64,000 nt of DNA, from contig NZ_BQHI01000006.1 in NCBI RefSeq assembly GCF_021603585.1, positions 62,001 through 126,000 on the forward strand, given 5' to 3'. The translations under genes were made by a program, and so were the position numbers. The notes below the pieces were generated by a model. That model was not told the origin of the DNA and searched no databases. It worked only from the letters and a program-made list of their open reading frames with translations. Shown here piece after piece: positions 29,001-37,671 of this stretch. The DNA is from Pseudomonas sputi. GTDB lineage: Bacteria; Pseudomonadota; Gammaproteobacteria; Pseudomonadales; Pseudomonadaceae. The stretch's first letter is position 1. Each line of letters starts with the position of its first letter.

Positions 29001-29806
29001 CGGACGATCTCAATCCACTGGCCGCCAAGGTGCGTGTCGAACGTGAGGCGCTGCGTCAGTCGGGGCTGGATGACGACGCCGCCCGGCGTCAGGCTGGCTG
29101 GCGGATCTTCGGCGCCAAACCCGGCGCTTATGGTGCGGGCGTGCAGGGCGCCATCGATGGTCGGCTGTGGCAAACCCGCGAGGATCTGGCCGAGGTCTAC
29201 CTAAACTGGGGCGCGTACGCTTACGGTGGCTCCGACGAAGGCACTGCCGCCCGCGAGCAATTCGTCCAGCGCCTGAGCCAGGTGCAGGCGGTGCTGCAAA
29301 ACCAGGATAACCGCGAGCACGACCTGCTCGATTCCAACGATTACTACCAGTTCCAGGGCGGCATGCTGGCTGCCGTGGAAAGCCTGCGCGGCGAAGCAGC
29401 GGCCAGTTATCACGGCGATCACAGTCAGCCGGACCTGCCCAAGATCCGCACCCTGAAAGAAGAGCTGAACCGGGTGATTCGCTCAAGGGCGGCGAATCCG
29501 AAATGGATCGACGGGGTCAAGCGTCACGGCTATAAAGGCGCGTTCGAACTGGCGGCGACGGTCGATAACCTGTTTGCTTTCGACGCCACCACGCAACTGA
29601 TCGACGATCACCAGTACGCGCTGCTGGCCGACGCGTATTTGCTGGATCCGGCCACCCGCGAGTTCGTGCGCGAGCACAATCCCCACGCACTGCGCGACAT
29701 GACCGAACGCATGCTCGAAGCGCAGCAGCGCGGAATGTGGCAGGAACCGGGCGTTTACAAAGAGGCGCTGGAAAACCTGCTGCTGGACATAGAAGAAGAG
29801 AGCTGA
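26033..29806 (+). CDS. cobN: Cobaltochelatase large subunit CobN
   Basis: A 1257-residue cytoplasmic subunit of the ATP-dependent cobaltochelatase that inserts Co2+ into hydrogenobyrinate a,c-diamide. It matches the CobN/BchH family through its length and motifs such as [27 protein letters not shown] (read in parts near residue 505), [17 protein letters not shown] with its family histidines, and the C-terminal [16 protein letters not shown]. The ATG at 26033 lies 3 bp after cobW. The next gene encodes an AAA+ protein; in Pseudomonas this and a VWA protein are thought to replace CobS and CobT. Confidence 0.97.
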   Translation: [1257 protein letters not shown]

Positions 29807-29814
29807 GACTGAAC

Positions 29815-30816
29815 ATGACCGATACCCCGCATTTCCCGCTCTCCGCCGTGGTTGGCGCCGATGATTTGAAACTGGCGCTGTACCTGACGGCCATCGATCC
29901 GAAGATCGGCGGCGTGCTGATCGAAGGCCCGCGGGGCATGGCCAAGTCCACGCTCGCCCGGGGGCTGGCGGATCTGTTGGCCAGCGGTCAGTTCGTCACC
30001 TTGCCGTTGGGAGCGACGGAAGAGCGGCTGGTCGGCACGCTGGATCTGGATGCGGCATTGAGTGATGGTCGTGCGCAGTTTTCTCCGGGTGTGCTGGCCA
30101 AGGCGGACGGCGGCGTGTTGTATGTCGATGAAGTGAACCTGCTGCCGGATCATCTGGTGGACCTGCTGCTCGATGTCGCCGCCAGCGGTACCAACCTGAT
30201 CGAGCGCGACGGCATTTCTCACCGGCATTCGGCGAAGTTCGTATTGATCGGCACGATGAACCCGGAAGAGGGTGAGTTGCGTCCGCAATTGCTGGATCGC
30301 TTTGGTTTGAACGTCGCACTGGGCGGTCACACGGCGCCGACCGAACGGGGTCAGATCATTCGTCGTCGGCTGGATTTCGACAGCGATCCGCAGGCGTTCT
30401 GTGCACAGTGGGAGGCTGAGCAGCAAACCCTGCGCGAGCGCTGCGAGCACGCTCGCAAGGTGTTATCGGGCATCCCGCTGGATGACGCGGCGCTGGCGCA
30501 GATCACCGAGCGTTGCTTCGCGGCAGGTGTCGACGGTTTACGCGCCGATCTGGTCTGGCTGCGTGCGGCGCGGGCACATGCGGCGTGGCGCGGTGCCGAA
30601 ACCATCGCCGAGCAGGACATCGATGCCGTCGCTGAATTTGCCTTGCGTCATCGTCGCCGCGAACAGTCTTCATCCCCCGCACAGCCACCGGCGCAATCGC
30701 CGTCCGGCACTGACGCCGAGCCGAGCGAAGGGCAGGGACAGTGGGGCGAAATGCCGGCGCCGGCCCTCGCCACCGGCGCACGCCGCGAAGTCCCGGTCTG
30801 GCCAAAAAAGCCTTAG
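29815..30816 (+). CDS. ChlI/BchI-like AAA+ chelatase ATPase
   Basis: A 333-residue MoxR/ChlI-type AAA+ ATPase, the likely motor subunit of the cobaltochelatase in place of CobS. The Walker A motif is GPRGMAKST near residue 38, Walker B is VLYVDEVNLLPDHL, sensor 1 lies in LIGTMNPEEGELRPQLLDRFG, and the arginine-finger region follows. The start MTDTPHFPLSAVVGADDLK is the family N-terminus; an upstream in-frame start within cobN is rejected. The C-terminal 40 residues are rich in Pro, Ser and Gln, resembling the linker that joins AAA and VWA halves in BchD/ChlD. The reading frame of the VWA protein begins in the same stretch. Confidence 0.9.
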   Translation: MTDTPHFPLSAVVGADDLKLALYLTAIDPKIGGVLIEGPRGMAKSTLARGLADLLASGQFVTLPLGATEERLVGTLDLDAALSDGRAQFSPGVLAKADGGVLYVDEVNLLPDHLVDLLLDVAASGTNLIERDGISHRHSAKFVLIGTMNPEEGELRPQLLDRFGLNVALGGHTAPTERGQIIRRRLDFDSDPQAFCAQWEAEQQTLRERCEHARKVLSGIPLDDAALAQITERCFAAGVDGLRADLVWLRAARAHAAWRGAETIAEQDIDAVAEFALRHRRREQSSSPAQPPAQSPSGTDAEPSEGQGQWGEMPAPALATGARREVPVWPKKP

Positions 30817-31481
30817 GCATTCGCCCCCGATCCGACGCGGGGGCGAATGCCAGACCCCGCGCCGGACGCCTCGATAACGGCCGCCAGGGCAAGCGTCACG
30901 CGGCTCGCAGTGGCTCGGTGAACTGGCCCGCAACCTTGCTCAATGGCCGCCCGAAAACCCGGGCGGATCTGCTGTTTCAACTGCGCACCCGCACGCCCCA
31001 TGAACTGTGGCTGGTGATCGTCGATGCCTCGGCCTCGACCCGTCGTCATCAGGCGCTGAGCGATGCCAAGGGTGTGCTCGCTCAATTGTTCGATGACGCT
31101 TACCGACAGCGCGCGCGCCTTGCGTTGTTGACCGCCAGTGGCGCGGCGCCGAAATGGCAGGTGCAAGGGTTGAAGGCCTCCAGCGGGTTGCGCGCGTGGC
31201 TCGATGGATTGGGCGCCGGAGGCGGCACGCCTCTGTTGGCGGCGGTGACCGAAGCCGGGCATTGGCTGGCGGTGCGGCGCAAGCGTTTCCCCGCCGAACA
31301 GCAACGGTTGCTGGTGATCACCGATGGTCGCTTGAAAGACTGTGGGCAACTGCCAGCGCTGGCGTGTCCGGGCCTGCTGATCGATATCGAGCGCGGACCG
31401 ATCCGTCTGGGACGTGCGAGGCAAATGGCGACAGCGCTGGAAGCGGATTACCGGCATATCGACGAGTTGTTGTCGCTCTGA
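30741..31481 (+). CDS. VWA-domain chelatase subunit (ChlD/CobT-like)
   Basis: A protein of up to 246 residues with a von Willebrand A domain like the C-terminus of ChlD/BchD. The MIDAS metal site is complete: DASAS near residue 94, the Thr in GAGGGTPLLAA, and the Asp in LLVITDGRL. The basic linker GKRHAARSGSVNWPATLL before it resembles chelatase linkers. The start is uncertain. A GTG at 30741 overlaps the AAA gene by 76 bp in another frame, and a GTG at 30918 is the only other in-frame candidate. No ATG is available. It may work with the AAA protein and CobN as the third chelatase subunit. Confidence 0.8.
   Translation: MGRNAGAGPRHRRTPRSPGLAKKALGIRPRSDAGANARPRAGRLDNGRQGKRHAARSGSVNWPATLLNGRPKTRADLLFQLRTRTPHELWLVIVDASASTRRHQALSDAKGVLAQLFDDAYRQRARLALLTASGAAPKWQVQGLKASSGLRAWLDGLGAGGGTPLLAAVTEAGHWLAVRRKRFPAEQQRLLVITDGRLKDCGQLPALACPGLLIDIERGPIRLGRARQMATALEADYRHIDELLSL
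30816..30851 (+). other. Perfect 13-bp hairpin at the ATPase/VWA junction
   Basis: GGCATTCGCCCCC pairs perfectly with GGGGGCGAATGCC around a 10-nt loop. It begins at the last base of the ATPase stop codon and lies inside the longest reading of the VWA gene. There is no T-tract, so it is not a standard terminator; it may control coupling between the two genes or be an inserted palindrome. Confidence 0.6.
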
Positions 31482-31521
31482 GGGCTATGCTGCAGTGAGG
31501 CCCAATCACAAGGAGTGAATC

Positions 31522-33168
31522 ATGCGCGTACTGGTCGCCAACCCGCAGGACGATTTTCGCGTCAAGGCCTACGCCGGCACCAACGGCGTGCTGTTGGCCA
31601 TGGACCTCGCAGAACCCCGGCGCAAAGGCCTGCTGGGGTTTGCCATCGAGAAGCAGCAGGGCGACAAACCGTGGCTGTTCCTGTTCAACAGCCTGACCTT
31701 TCCCGGCAAGGCCCATACGTTCGCGCAGTTCCACGCCACGCCGAGCGACAAGGCGCCGTTGCAGAAATTTCGCTGGGCCGATTACGCGGTCAATCCGGGC
31801 ATGACGATTCACTACCGCGTGCACCTGGCGTATGGCACGCCGGATGCGCCGAAACTGGGCGAAGCGCTGGCGCTGACGATCCGCTCCGACGACGGGCATC
31901 CTGCCAATCAGAGTGTCATCTTCAACCGCGCTGTGGCTGCCAGTCAGGCGTTTCAGCGCAAATTCCCCGATCTCGACGCGCAGATCAGCGCCAACAAAAA
32001 ACTGCCCATCGAAGCCTGGCCCGATGCCGCGCGTCAGTGGCTGGAGAACGGTCTGCTCGGGCGCCTGCAAGGGTTTATCGAGCGTGCAGTGGACGGTCAG
32101 TGGGCGCTGGATATCGCGATCTACGAATACCAGTTGCAAACCCTCATCGACACGGTGAACGCGGCATTCGATCGAGGTGTTCAGGTGCGCGTGCTGTATC
32201 ACGCCCGGCCCGACGACGAAGACACGGCAATCAACGAAGCAAGCCTTGAGAAACTGCCGGCGACCAGCAAGCGCGGTCGGGTCACCCACAATATTTTCCA
32301 TAACAAGTTCATCGTCCTCAGCCGACTCGACGGAGGCGGCGAGCGTCAGCCGCAAGCGGTGCTGTGCGGCAGTACCAACTTCACCGCCAATGGCGTGTAC
32401 CGCCAGGCCAACGTGGTGCATGTGCTCGACGATGCGGCGGTCAGCGCGAGTTATCTGAAAACCTTCGAACAGATCTGGGCCGAGCCGGCGGACGTCGGCG
32501 CCACCCGCGACTGGATCACCCAACAGAATCCGATGAATCCGGCGCAGCCCCTGTTTGCCGGATTTTCGCCGCGCACCGGCGGCACGGATCTGCGGGAGTT
32601 CGTCGATATCATCGAGGGGGCGAAAAAAGACCTGCTGTTCGTTACCGCATTCGCCTTGCCTGACGCGATTCTCAACGCGTTGCTCGGCCAGCCCCACGAC
32701 GACATCCTGCGTTACGGCCTGCAAAACACCGCCAGCCGTATCACCGGGTTTCACGCCGACCGAACCGCCGAATTCGCCGCCACCGCATTGCTCAACACCG
32801 GGCTGGAAGGTTGGTTGCGGGAGAACATGAAAGGGCAGAAAGGCAACCTGCTGGTGCACACCAAAGCGGTGGTTACCGACTTCACCAGCGACAGCCCGAC
32901 CATCATCAGCGGCAGCCATAACCTCAGCGCCTCGGCCAGCAACGGCAATGACGAGAACTACCTGATCATTCGCGGCGACACCGACCTGGCGGATCGCTAT
33001 GGCCTGGAACTGTTGCGTTTCTACGAGCATTACCGTTTTCGCTACTTCGCGAAGAAGCTCGCGTTGAAACAGGTGCAGCCGTTGGCGGCGGATGACCGCT
33101 GGACCAATGATTACTACGTCGAGGGCGATCTGCGCCAGTTGTCTCGCCTGCGGTTTGCCGGGCGTTAG
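31522..33168 (+). CDS. Phospholipase D-like (double HKD) protein
   Basis: A 548-residue protein with two phospholipase D active-site motifs. One is HNKFIVLS with downstream GSTNFT, near residues 259-290. The other is HTKAVVTDF with downstream GSHNLSAS, near residues 445-470. No signal peptide is visible, so it is likely cytoplasmic or delivered by a specialised system. The N-terminal ~170 residues are a separate beta-rich domain of unknown role. PLD-fold proteins include phospholipases, nucleases and cardiolipin synthases, so the substrate is uncertain. It starts 40 bp after the VWA gene with a good AAGGAG ribosome site. No immunity or secretion gene is evident beside it. Confidence 0.85.
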   Translation: MRVLVANPQDDFRVKAYAGTNGVLLAMDLAEPRRKGLLGFAIEKQQGDKPWLFLFNSLTFPGKAHTFAQFHATPSDKAPLQKFRWADYAVNPGMTIHYRVHLAYGTPDAPKLGEALALTIRSDDGHPANQSVIFNRAVAASQAFQRKFPDLDAQISANKKLPIEAWPDAARQWLENGLLGRLQGFIERAVDGQWALDIAIYEYQLQTLIDTVNAAFDRGVQVRVLYHARPDDEDTAINEASLEKLPATSKRGRVTHNIFHNKFIVLSRLDGGGERQPQAVLCGSTNFTANGVYRQANVVHVLDDAAVSASYLKTFEQIWAEPADVGATRDWITQQNPMNPAQPLFAGFSPRTGGTDLREFVDIIEGAKKDLLFVTAFALPDAILNALLGQPHDDILRYGLQNTASRITGFHADRTAEFAATALLNTGLEGWLRENMKGQKGNLLVHTKAVVTDFTSDSPTIISGSHNLSASASNGNDENYLIIRGDTDLADRYGLELLRFYEHYRFRYFAKKLALKQVQPLAADDRWTNDYYVEGDLRQLSRLRFAGR

Positions 33169-33502
33169 CCCTTACACATCCGTTGGTTGCCGATGCTGAC
33201 GGGGCGGCGATAAGCTGGCGGCGTACAGATTTTGAAATGATTTCCAGCTGTGGGAAAAGTCATCTGAGCCTGTACGCTTCAAGGCCTTTTTTCATTCAGG
33301 ATTTGCATGAACACCCTCTCGGAGCCTCCCAGTTCTATTCAAAGAACCCCGTTCCCCTCGCGCCACGGCGCGGTCTTGACGCACTCGCAGCATCCGGTCT
33401 TCCGACTACCGACTATCGTTGATGGCGCAGCCTTCGGGCTTTCGCGCCGCGCCTTGCCGTGCCCGGCAGCCTGAATTCACTGAAGAGAGACAGAGACAGA
33501 TT
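33169..33502 (+). other. Intergenic region before the TerC/CBS gene
   Basis: No gene is recognised in these 334 bp. The notable element is a hairpin at 33424-33448: GGCGC, AGCC, a TTCG tetraloop, GGCT, a 3-nt bulge and GCGCC. It lies 55 bp before the next start codon. TerC-family genes are often preceded by the yybP-ykoY manganese riboswitch, but I could not find its conserved core here. Confidence 0.4.
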
Positions 33503-35059
33503 ATGGAATGGTTAGCCGATCCCACGGCATGGCTGGGTTTGTTGACACTGATTGTGCTGGAACTGGTACTGGGTATCGACAACCTGGTGTTCATCGCGAT
33601 CCTGGCGGACAAACTGCCGCCCCATCAGCGCGACCGCGCGCGGATCATCGGCTTGAGCCTGGCGTTGATCATGCGCCTTGGCCTGCTGGCGAGTATTTCC
33701 TGGCTGGTCACCCTCACGCAGCCGTTGTTCGAGGTGTTCGACAAGAGTTTCTCCGGCCGTGACCTGATCATGCTGTTCGGTGGTGTGTTCCTGTTGTTCA
33801 AGGCAACCATGGAGTTGCACGAGCGACTGGAAGGCCACATCGGCGAGCGTTCGACCAATACGGCTTATGCCCTGTTCTGGCCGATCGTGGCGCAGATCGT
33901 CGTGCTCGACGCGGTGTTCTCCCTGGACGCGGTGATTACGGCTGTGGGCATGGTCGATGAATTGGCGGTAATGATGATCGCGGTGGTTGTGTCCATCGGT
34001 GTCATGATCGTTGCCAGCAAGCCGCTGACGCGCTTCGTCAACGCCCACCCGACGGTGATCATGCTGTGTCTGGGCTTCCTGATGATGATCGGTTTTGCCC
34101 TGACGGCCGAAGGCCTGGGCTTCCACATTCCGAAAGGTTATCTGTATGCCGCGATTGGTTTCTCGATCCTGATCGAGATCTTCAACCAGATCGCCCGCGC
34201 TCGTCGCAAACGCTCGATGCAGGGCTTGCGCCCGATGCGCGAGCGCACGGCCCATGCGGTGATGCGTCTGTTGGGGGGGCGCAAACTGGCGGTGGAAGAA
34301 GTCGGCGAGGAGATTTCCGACTTGCTGGACAGCGGTGAGGCGCCGAGCGCGGAGCTGTTCGACCGTCGTGAGCGGGTGATGATCAGCGGCGTGCTGCAAT
34401 TGGCCGAGCGCCCGATCCGCGCCCTGATGACCGTGCGCGCCGATGTCGATCACATTGATCTGGCCGACGACGCTGAGACTATTCGCACGCGATTGATGCA
34501 TTCGTCCTACTCGCGTTTGCCGCTGATTCGTAACGGCGCGGTGGATGAGCCGCTGGGCTTCGTGCACAAGAAGGAATTGCTCAAGGAATATCTGGCCGGC
34601 AACGAGCCGAACCTTGAACACCTGGCGCGCAAGACCGTCAATCTGCTGGACAGTTATTCGATCCTCAACGCACTGGAACAAATGCGTGCGGCTTCGACCC
34701 ACATTGCCTTTGTGGTGAATGAGTTCGGTGACTTTGTCGGTGTGTTGACCATGACCGACATTCTCGAGTCGATTGCCGGTGAACTGCCGGACGCCAGCGA
34801 AATCGCCGGCCCCGATGTGGTCGAGGAGCAGGGCGGGTTCATCGTCAACGGCGCGTTGAACCTGACCCGTATCCGCGAGCACACCGGTTTTCGCGCGGAG
34901 CCGACCGAGGATTACCAGACCCTCGCCGGGCTGGTGATGAGCCTGCTGGATCGCCTGCCGATGAAGGGCGATCGACTGGAGCATGAAGGCTGGGGCATGA
35001 CCGTGATGGCAGTCGAAGAACGTCGCGTGACGCGGGTGTTGCTGGTGCGTGAGGCCTGA
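33503..35059 (+). CDS. TerC-family membrane protein with CBS and CorC/HlyC domains
   Basis: A 518-residue protein with a TerC-type membrane domain (about residues 1-230, seven hydrophobic segments, with the acidic [12 protein letters not shown] and [16 protein letters not shown] motifs). A CBS-domain pair follows (about 300-430, starting [16 protein letters not shown]), then a C-terminal CorC/HlyC domain (about 440-515). This architecture is shared with E. coli YegH and YoaE; TerC relatives act in metal ion (Mn) export or tellurite resistance. The start [17 protein letters not shown] follows AGAGACAGAGACAG; the in-frame start 28 codons upstream is judged untranslated. It is a single gene followed by a strong hairpin. 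Confidence 0.9.
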   Translation: MEWLADPTAWLGLLTLIVLELVLGIDNLVFIAILADKLPPHQRDRARIIGLSLALIMRLGLLASISWLVTLTQPLFEVFDKSFSGRDLIMLFGGVFLLFKATMELHERLEGHIGERSTNTAYALFWPIVAQIVVLDAVFSLDAVITAVGMVDELAVMMIAVVVSIGVMIVASKPLTRFVNAHPTVIMLCLGFLMMIGFALTAEGLGFHIPKGYLYAAIGFSILIEIFNQIARARRKRSMQGLRPMRERTAHAVMRLLGGRKLAVEEVGEEISDLLDSGEAPSAELFDRRERVMISGVLQLAERPIRALMTVRADVDHIDLADDAETIRTRLMHSSYSRLPLIRNGAVDEPLGFVHKKELLKEYLAGNEPNLEHLARKTVNLLDSYSILNALEQMRAASTHIAFVVNEFGDFVGVLTMTDILESIAGELPDASEIAGPDVVEEQGGFIVNGALNLTRIREHTGFRAEPTEDYQTLAGLVMSLLDRLPMKGDRLEHEGWGMTVMAVEERRVTRVLLVREA

Positions 35060-35104
35060 TAGCCTCACTAATACCTGGCTCTTTCTGAGAAATAACGAAA
35101 AGCT

Positions 35105-35131
35105 GCCGGATGGGACGTTGTCCCATCCGGC
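35105..35131 (+). terminator. Hairpin after the TerC/CBS gene
   Basis: A perfect 12-bp stem (GCCGGATGGGAC with GTCCCATCCGGC) closes a 3-nt loop, 45 bp after the stop codon. Only a short CCTTG follows, so it is a terminator by stem strength and position rather than by T-tract. Confidence 0.55.
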
Positions 35132-35353
35132 CTTGAAGTAGGGAGCCGCGATCGCTGCCGCAACTGTCAGAGTTGACAGGTGCAACCTGTGCCCAATCGT
35201 GCATTGCGCACCAGCATGTGGCCCGGATACCCGCCATGTGTGGCGCAAAGTAGCGAAGTGCGAAAACAATTTTCGTCACACCCTTTCGCACGTTACTTCC
35301 ATCCCTTTGATTCAAAACAAAATTCAATCCATTGCAGATTCCCCGCGAATCCT

Positions 35354-35371
35354 GTGGCACACTTTCTGCTG
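35354..35371 (+). promoter_or_regulatory. Candidate sigma-54 promoter of the ABC transporter operon
   Basis: TGTGGCACACTTTCTGCT matches the -24/-12 consensus with GG and GC separated by exactly 10 bp. It lies 66 bp before the ATG of the binding-protein gene. The rest of the 377-bp gap holds the hairpin at 35105 and the palindrome at 35374; I see no gene in it. The activator is not in the immediate neighbourhood. Confidence 0.55.
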
Positions 35372-35373
35372 TC

Positions 35374-35413
35374 TATTCCGTAGTAACAAACCGAGTTCCG
35401 GTATAACGGAATA
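35374..35413 (+). promoter_or_regulatory. Candidate operator palindrome (IclR-type)
   Basis: TTCCG, 6 bp, CGGAA lies at 35396-35411, and an additional TATTCCG half-site at 35374-35380 is inverted relative to CGGAATA at 35407-35413. It overlaps the expected start of transcription of the sigma-54 candidate. IclR-family regulators often use TTCCG-type inverted repeats, and an IclR gene lies in the same cluster. The link is inferred. Confidence 0.35.
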
Positions 35414-35436
35414 AACAACTTTCTGGAGTGCTTGCC

Positions 35437-36285
35437 ATGCATCGCCGACCATCCTTGTTCAAAGCGTGTGTTTTTGTTCTCGCGGCTTCGTCCGCTGTTT
35501 TGGGTACGGCCCAGGCGGCCGACAGCAAGCTGGACAGCGTCCTGGCCCGTGGAAAACTGATTGTGGGCACCGGCAGCACCAATGCGCCGTGGCATTTCCA
35601 GGGCGCGGACGGCAAGTTGCAGGGCTTTGATATCGACATCGCCCGGATGGTGGCCAAAGGGCTGTTCAACGACCCGACCAAGGTCGAGTTCGTGGTGCAG
35701 TCCTCCGATGCGCGGATTCCCAACCTGCTGACCGACAAGGTCGACATGAGCTGCCAGTTCATCACCGTCACCGCCAGCCGTGCACAACAAGTGGCGTTCA
35801 CCCTGCCGTACTACCGCGAAGGCGTCGGTCTGCTGCTGCCGAACAACAGCAAGTACAAGGAAATCGAAGACCTGCAGGCCGGTGGCGATAGCGTGACCGT
35901 CGCCGTGCTGCAAAACGTATATGCCGAGGAACTGGTGCATCAGGCACTGCCCAAGGCCAAGGTTGATCAGTACGACAGCGTCGATCTGATGTATCAGGCG
36001 GTGAACTCCGGTCGTGCCGATGCTGCCGCCACCGACCAGTCTTCGGTCAAATACCTCATGGTGCAGAATCCGGGCCGCTATCGCAGCCCGACTTACGCCT
36101 GGAGCCCGCAGACCTATGCCTGCGCCGTCAAACGTGGCGATCAGGACTGGCTGAACTTCGTCAACACTACCCTGCATGAAGCCATGACCGGCGTTGAGTT
36201 CCCGACCTACGCCGCGTCGTTCAAGCAATGGTTCGGCGTCGACCTGCCATCGCCCGCCATCGGTTTCCCTGTCGAATTCAAATGA
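35437..36285 (+). CDS. Amino acid-type ABC transporter substrate-binding protein
   Basis: A 282-residue periplasmic binding protein of the polar amino acid (SBP family 3) type. The signal peptide is MHRRPSLFKACVFVLAASSA with cleavage after TAQA near residue 27. Family segments are LIVGTGSTNAPWHF, LQGFDIDIARMVAKGLF and DMSCQFITVTASRAQQVAFTLPYY. The ATG at 35437 is 8 nt after CTGGAG; a GTG three codons earlier overlaps that ribosome site and is rejected. It heads an operon with two permeases and an ATPase. Its ligand probably carries an alpha-amino acid group, perhaps an amino sugar acid given the catabolic genes downstream. Confidence 0.9.
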   Translation: MHRRPSLFKACVFVLAASSAVLGTAQAADSKLDSVLARGKLIVGTGSTNAPWHFQGADGKLQGFDIDIARMVAKGLFNDPTKVEFVVQSSDARIPNLLTDKVDMSCQFITVTASRAQQVAFTLPYYREGVGLLLPNNSKYKEIEDLQAGGDSVTVAVLQNVYAEELVHQALPKAKVDQYDSVDLMYQAVNSGRADAAATDQSSVKYLMVQNPGRYRSPTYAWSPQTYACAVKRGDQDWLNFVNTTLHEAMTGVEFPTYAASFKQWFGVDLPSPAIGFPVEFK

Positions 36286-36336
36286 TCCCGTGAGAGTGGG
36301 GCGCCCTGACGCGCCCTGCTCAAGGTACTGTCGACC

Positions 36337-36999
36337 ATGAACTATCAGTTGAACTTTGCCGCCGTGTGGCGCGATTTCGACACCTTGCTGGCGGGGCTAG
36401 GACTTGGCCTCGAACTGGCGCTGGTGTCGATCGCCATCGGCTGCGTGATCGGCCTGCTGATGGCGTTTGCCTTGCTGTCCAGGCATCGCGCCTTGCGGGT
36501 GCTGGCATCGGTGTATGTGACGGTGATCCGTAACACGCCGATTCTGGTGTTGATTCTGTTGATCTACTTTGCGTTGCCGAGCCTGGGGATCCGGCTGGAC
36601 AAGATCCCGTCGTTCATCATCACGCTCTCGCTGTATGCCGGGGCCTACCTGACCGAAGTGTTCCGCGGCGGCTTGTTGAGTATCCCGAAAGGCCAGCGCG
36701 AAGCGGGGCTGGCCATCGGTCTGGGCGAGTGGCAGGTGAAGGCCTACGTCACTGTGCCGGTGATGTTGCGCAACGTGCTGCCGGCGCTGTCGAACAACTT
36801 CATTTCTCTGTTCAAGGACACCTCGCTGGCCGCCGCGATCGCGGTGCCGGAGCTGACCTATTACGCGCGCAAGATCAATGTCGAAAGCTACCGGGTGATC
36901 GAAACCTGGCTGGTGACCACGGCGTTGTATGTCGCGGCCTGTTACCTCATTGCCATGCTGCTGCGTTACCTCGAGCAGCGTCTGGCGATCCGCCGATAG
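36337..36999 (+). CDS. Amino acid ABC transporter permease (first)
   Basis: A 220-residue inner-membrane permease of the HisM/GlnP type. It has about five membrane segments and the EAA loop AYLTEVFRGGLLSIPKGQREAGLAIGLGEWQ (read in parts, near residues 105-135), which contacts the ATPase. The start MNYQLNFAAVWRDFDTLL is normal for the family. It lies 51 bp after the binding-protein gene and 9 bp before the second permease. The pair likely forms a heterodimeric channel. Confidence 0.92.
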   Translation: MNYQLNFAAVWRDFDTLLAGLGLGLELALVSIAIGCVIGLLMAFALLSRHRALRVLASVYVTVIRNTPILVLILLIYFALPSLGIRLDKIPSFIITLSLYAGAYLTEVFRGGLLSIPKGQREAGLAIGLGEWQVKAYVTVPVMLRNVLPALSNNFISLFKDTSLAAAIAVPELTYYARKINVESYRVIETWLVTTALYVAACYLIAMLLRYLEQRLAIRR

Positions 37000-37008
37000 G
37001 AGGCTGCG

Positions 37009-37671
37009 ATGTACCAATCCCCCAGTTGGTTGCATGAGTTGTGGATTGCCCGCGAAGCCTTGTGGCAAGGCTTTCTCACCAGCGTGCAAGTGTCGGCGCT
37101 GGCCATTCTGTTCGGCACGGTCATCGGCGTATTTGCCGGGTTGGTGCTGACCTACGGCAAGTTCTGGATGCGCGCACCGTTCCGCTTTTATGTCGACCTG
37201 ATTCGCGGCACCCCGGTGTTCGTGCTGGTGCTGGCCTGCTTCTACATGGCGCCGGCGCTCGGCTGGCAAATCAGCGCATTTCAGGCCGGTGCACTTGGGC
37301 TGACGCTGTTTTGCGGCTCTCATGTGGCCGAAATCGTGCGCGGCGCGCTGCAAGCCTTGCCACGCGGGCAGATGGAAGCCGGCAAGGCCATCGGCCTGAC
37401 GTTCTATCAGTCCCTCGGCTATGTGCTGTTGCCGCAGGCACTGCGGCAGATCCTGCCGACCTGGGTCAACTCGTCCACGGAAATCGTCAAGGCTTCCACT
37501 TTGCTGTCGGTGATCGGTGTGGCCGAACTGTTGCTCAGCACCCAGCAGATCATCGCCCGGACGTTCATGACCCTGGAGTTTTACCTGTTCGCCGGTTTTC
37601 TGTTCTTCGTCATCAACTACGGCATCGAATTACTCGGCCGGCACATTGAAAAGCGGGTGGCCCTGCCATGA
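37009..37671 (+). CDS. Amino acid ABC transporter permease (second)
   Basis: A 220-residue permease of the same family as its neighbour. Five hydrophobic segments and the EAA loop [26 protein letters not shown] (read in parts) are visible. The [15 protein letters not shown] motif follows the first segments, as in other polar amino acid permeases. It overlaps the ATPase gene by 4 bp (ATGA). It should dimerise with the preceding permease in the inner membrane. Confidence 0.92.
   Translation: MYQSPSWLHELWIAREALWQGFLTSVQVSALAILFGTVIGVFAGLVLTYGKFWMRAPFRFYVDLIRGTPVFVLVLACFYMAPALGWQISAFQAGALGLTLFCGSHVAEIVRGALQALPRGQMEAGKAIGLTFYQSLGYVLLPQALRQILPTWVNSSTEIVKASTLLSVIGVAELLLSTQQIIARTFMTLEFYLFAGFLFFVINYGIELLGRHIEKRVALP

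Noticed and set aside
31318-33030. Minus-strand ORF of 570 codons
   Set aside because: Shadow of the phospholipase D-like gene, whose two HKD motifs are on the plus strand.
33169-33502. yybP-ykoY manganese riboswitch
   Set aside because: The conserved core could not be found by eye, so no riboswitch is called.
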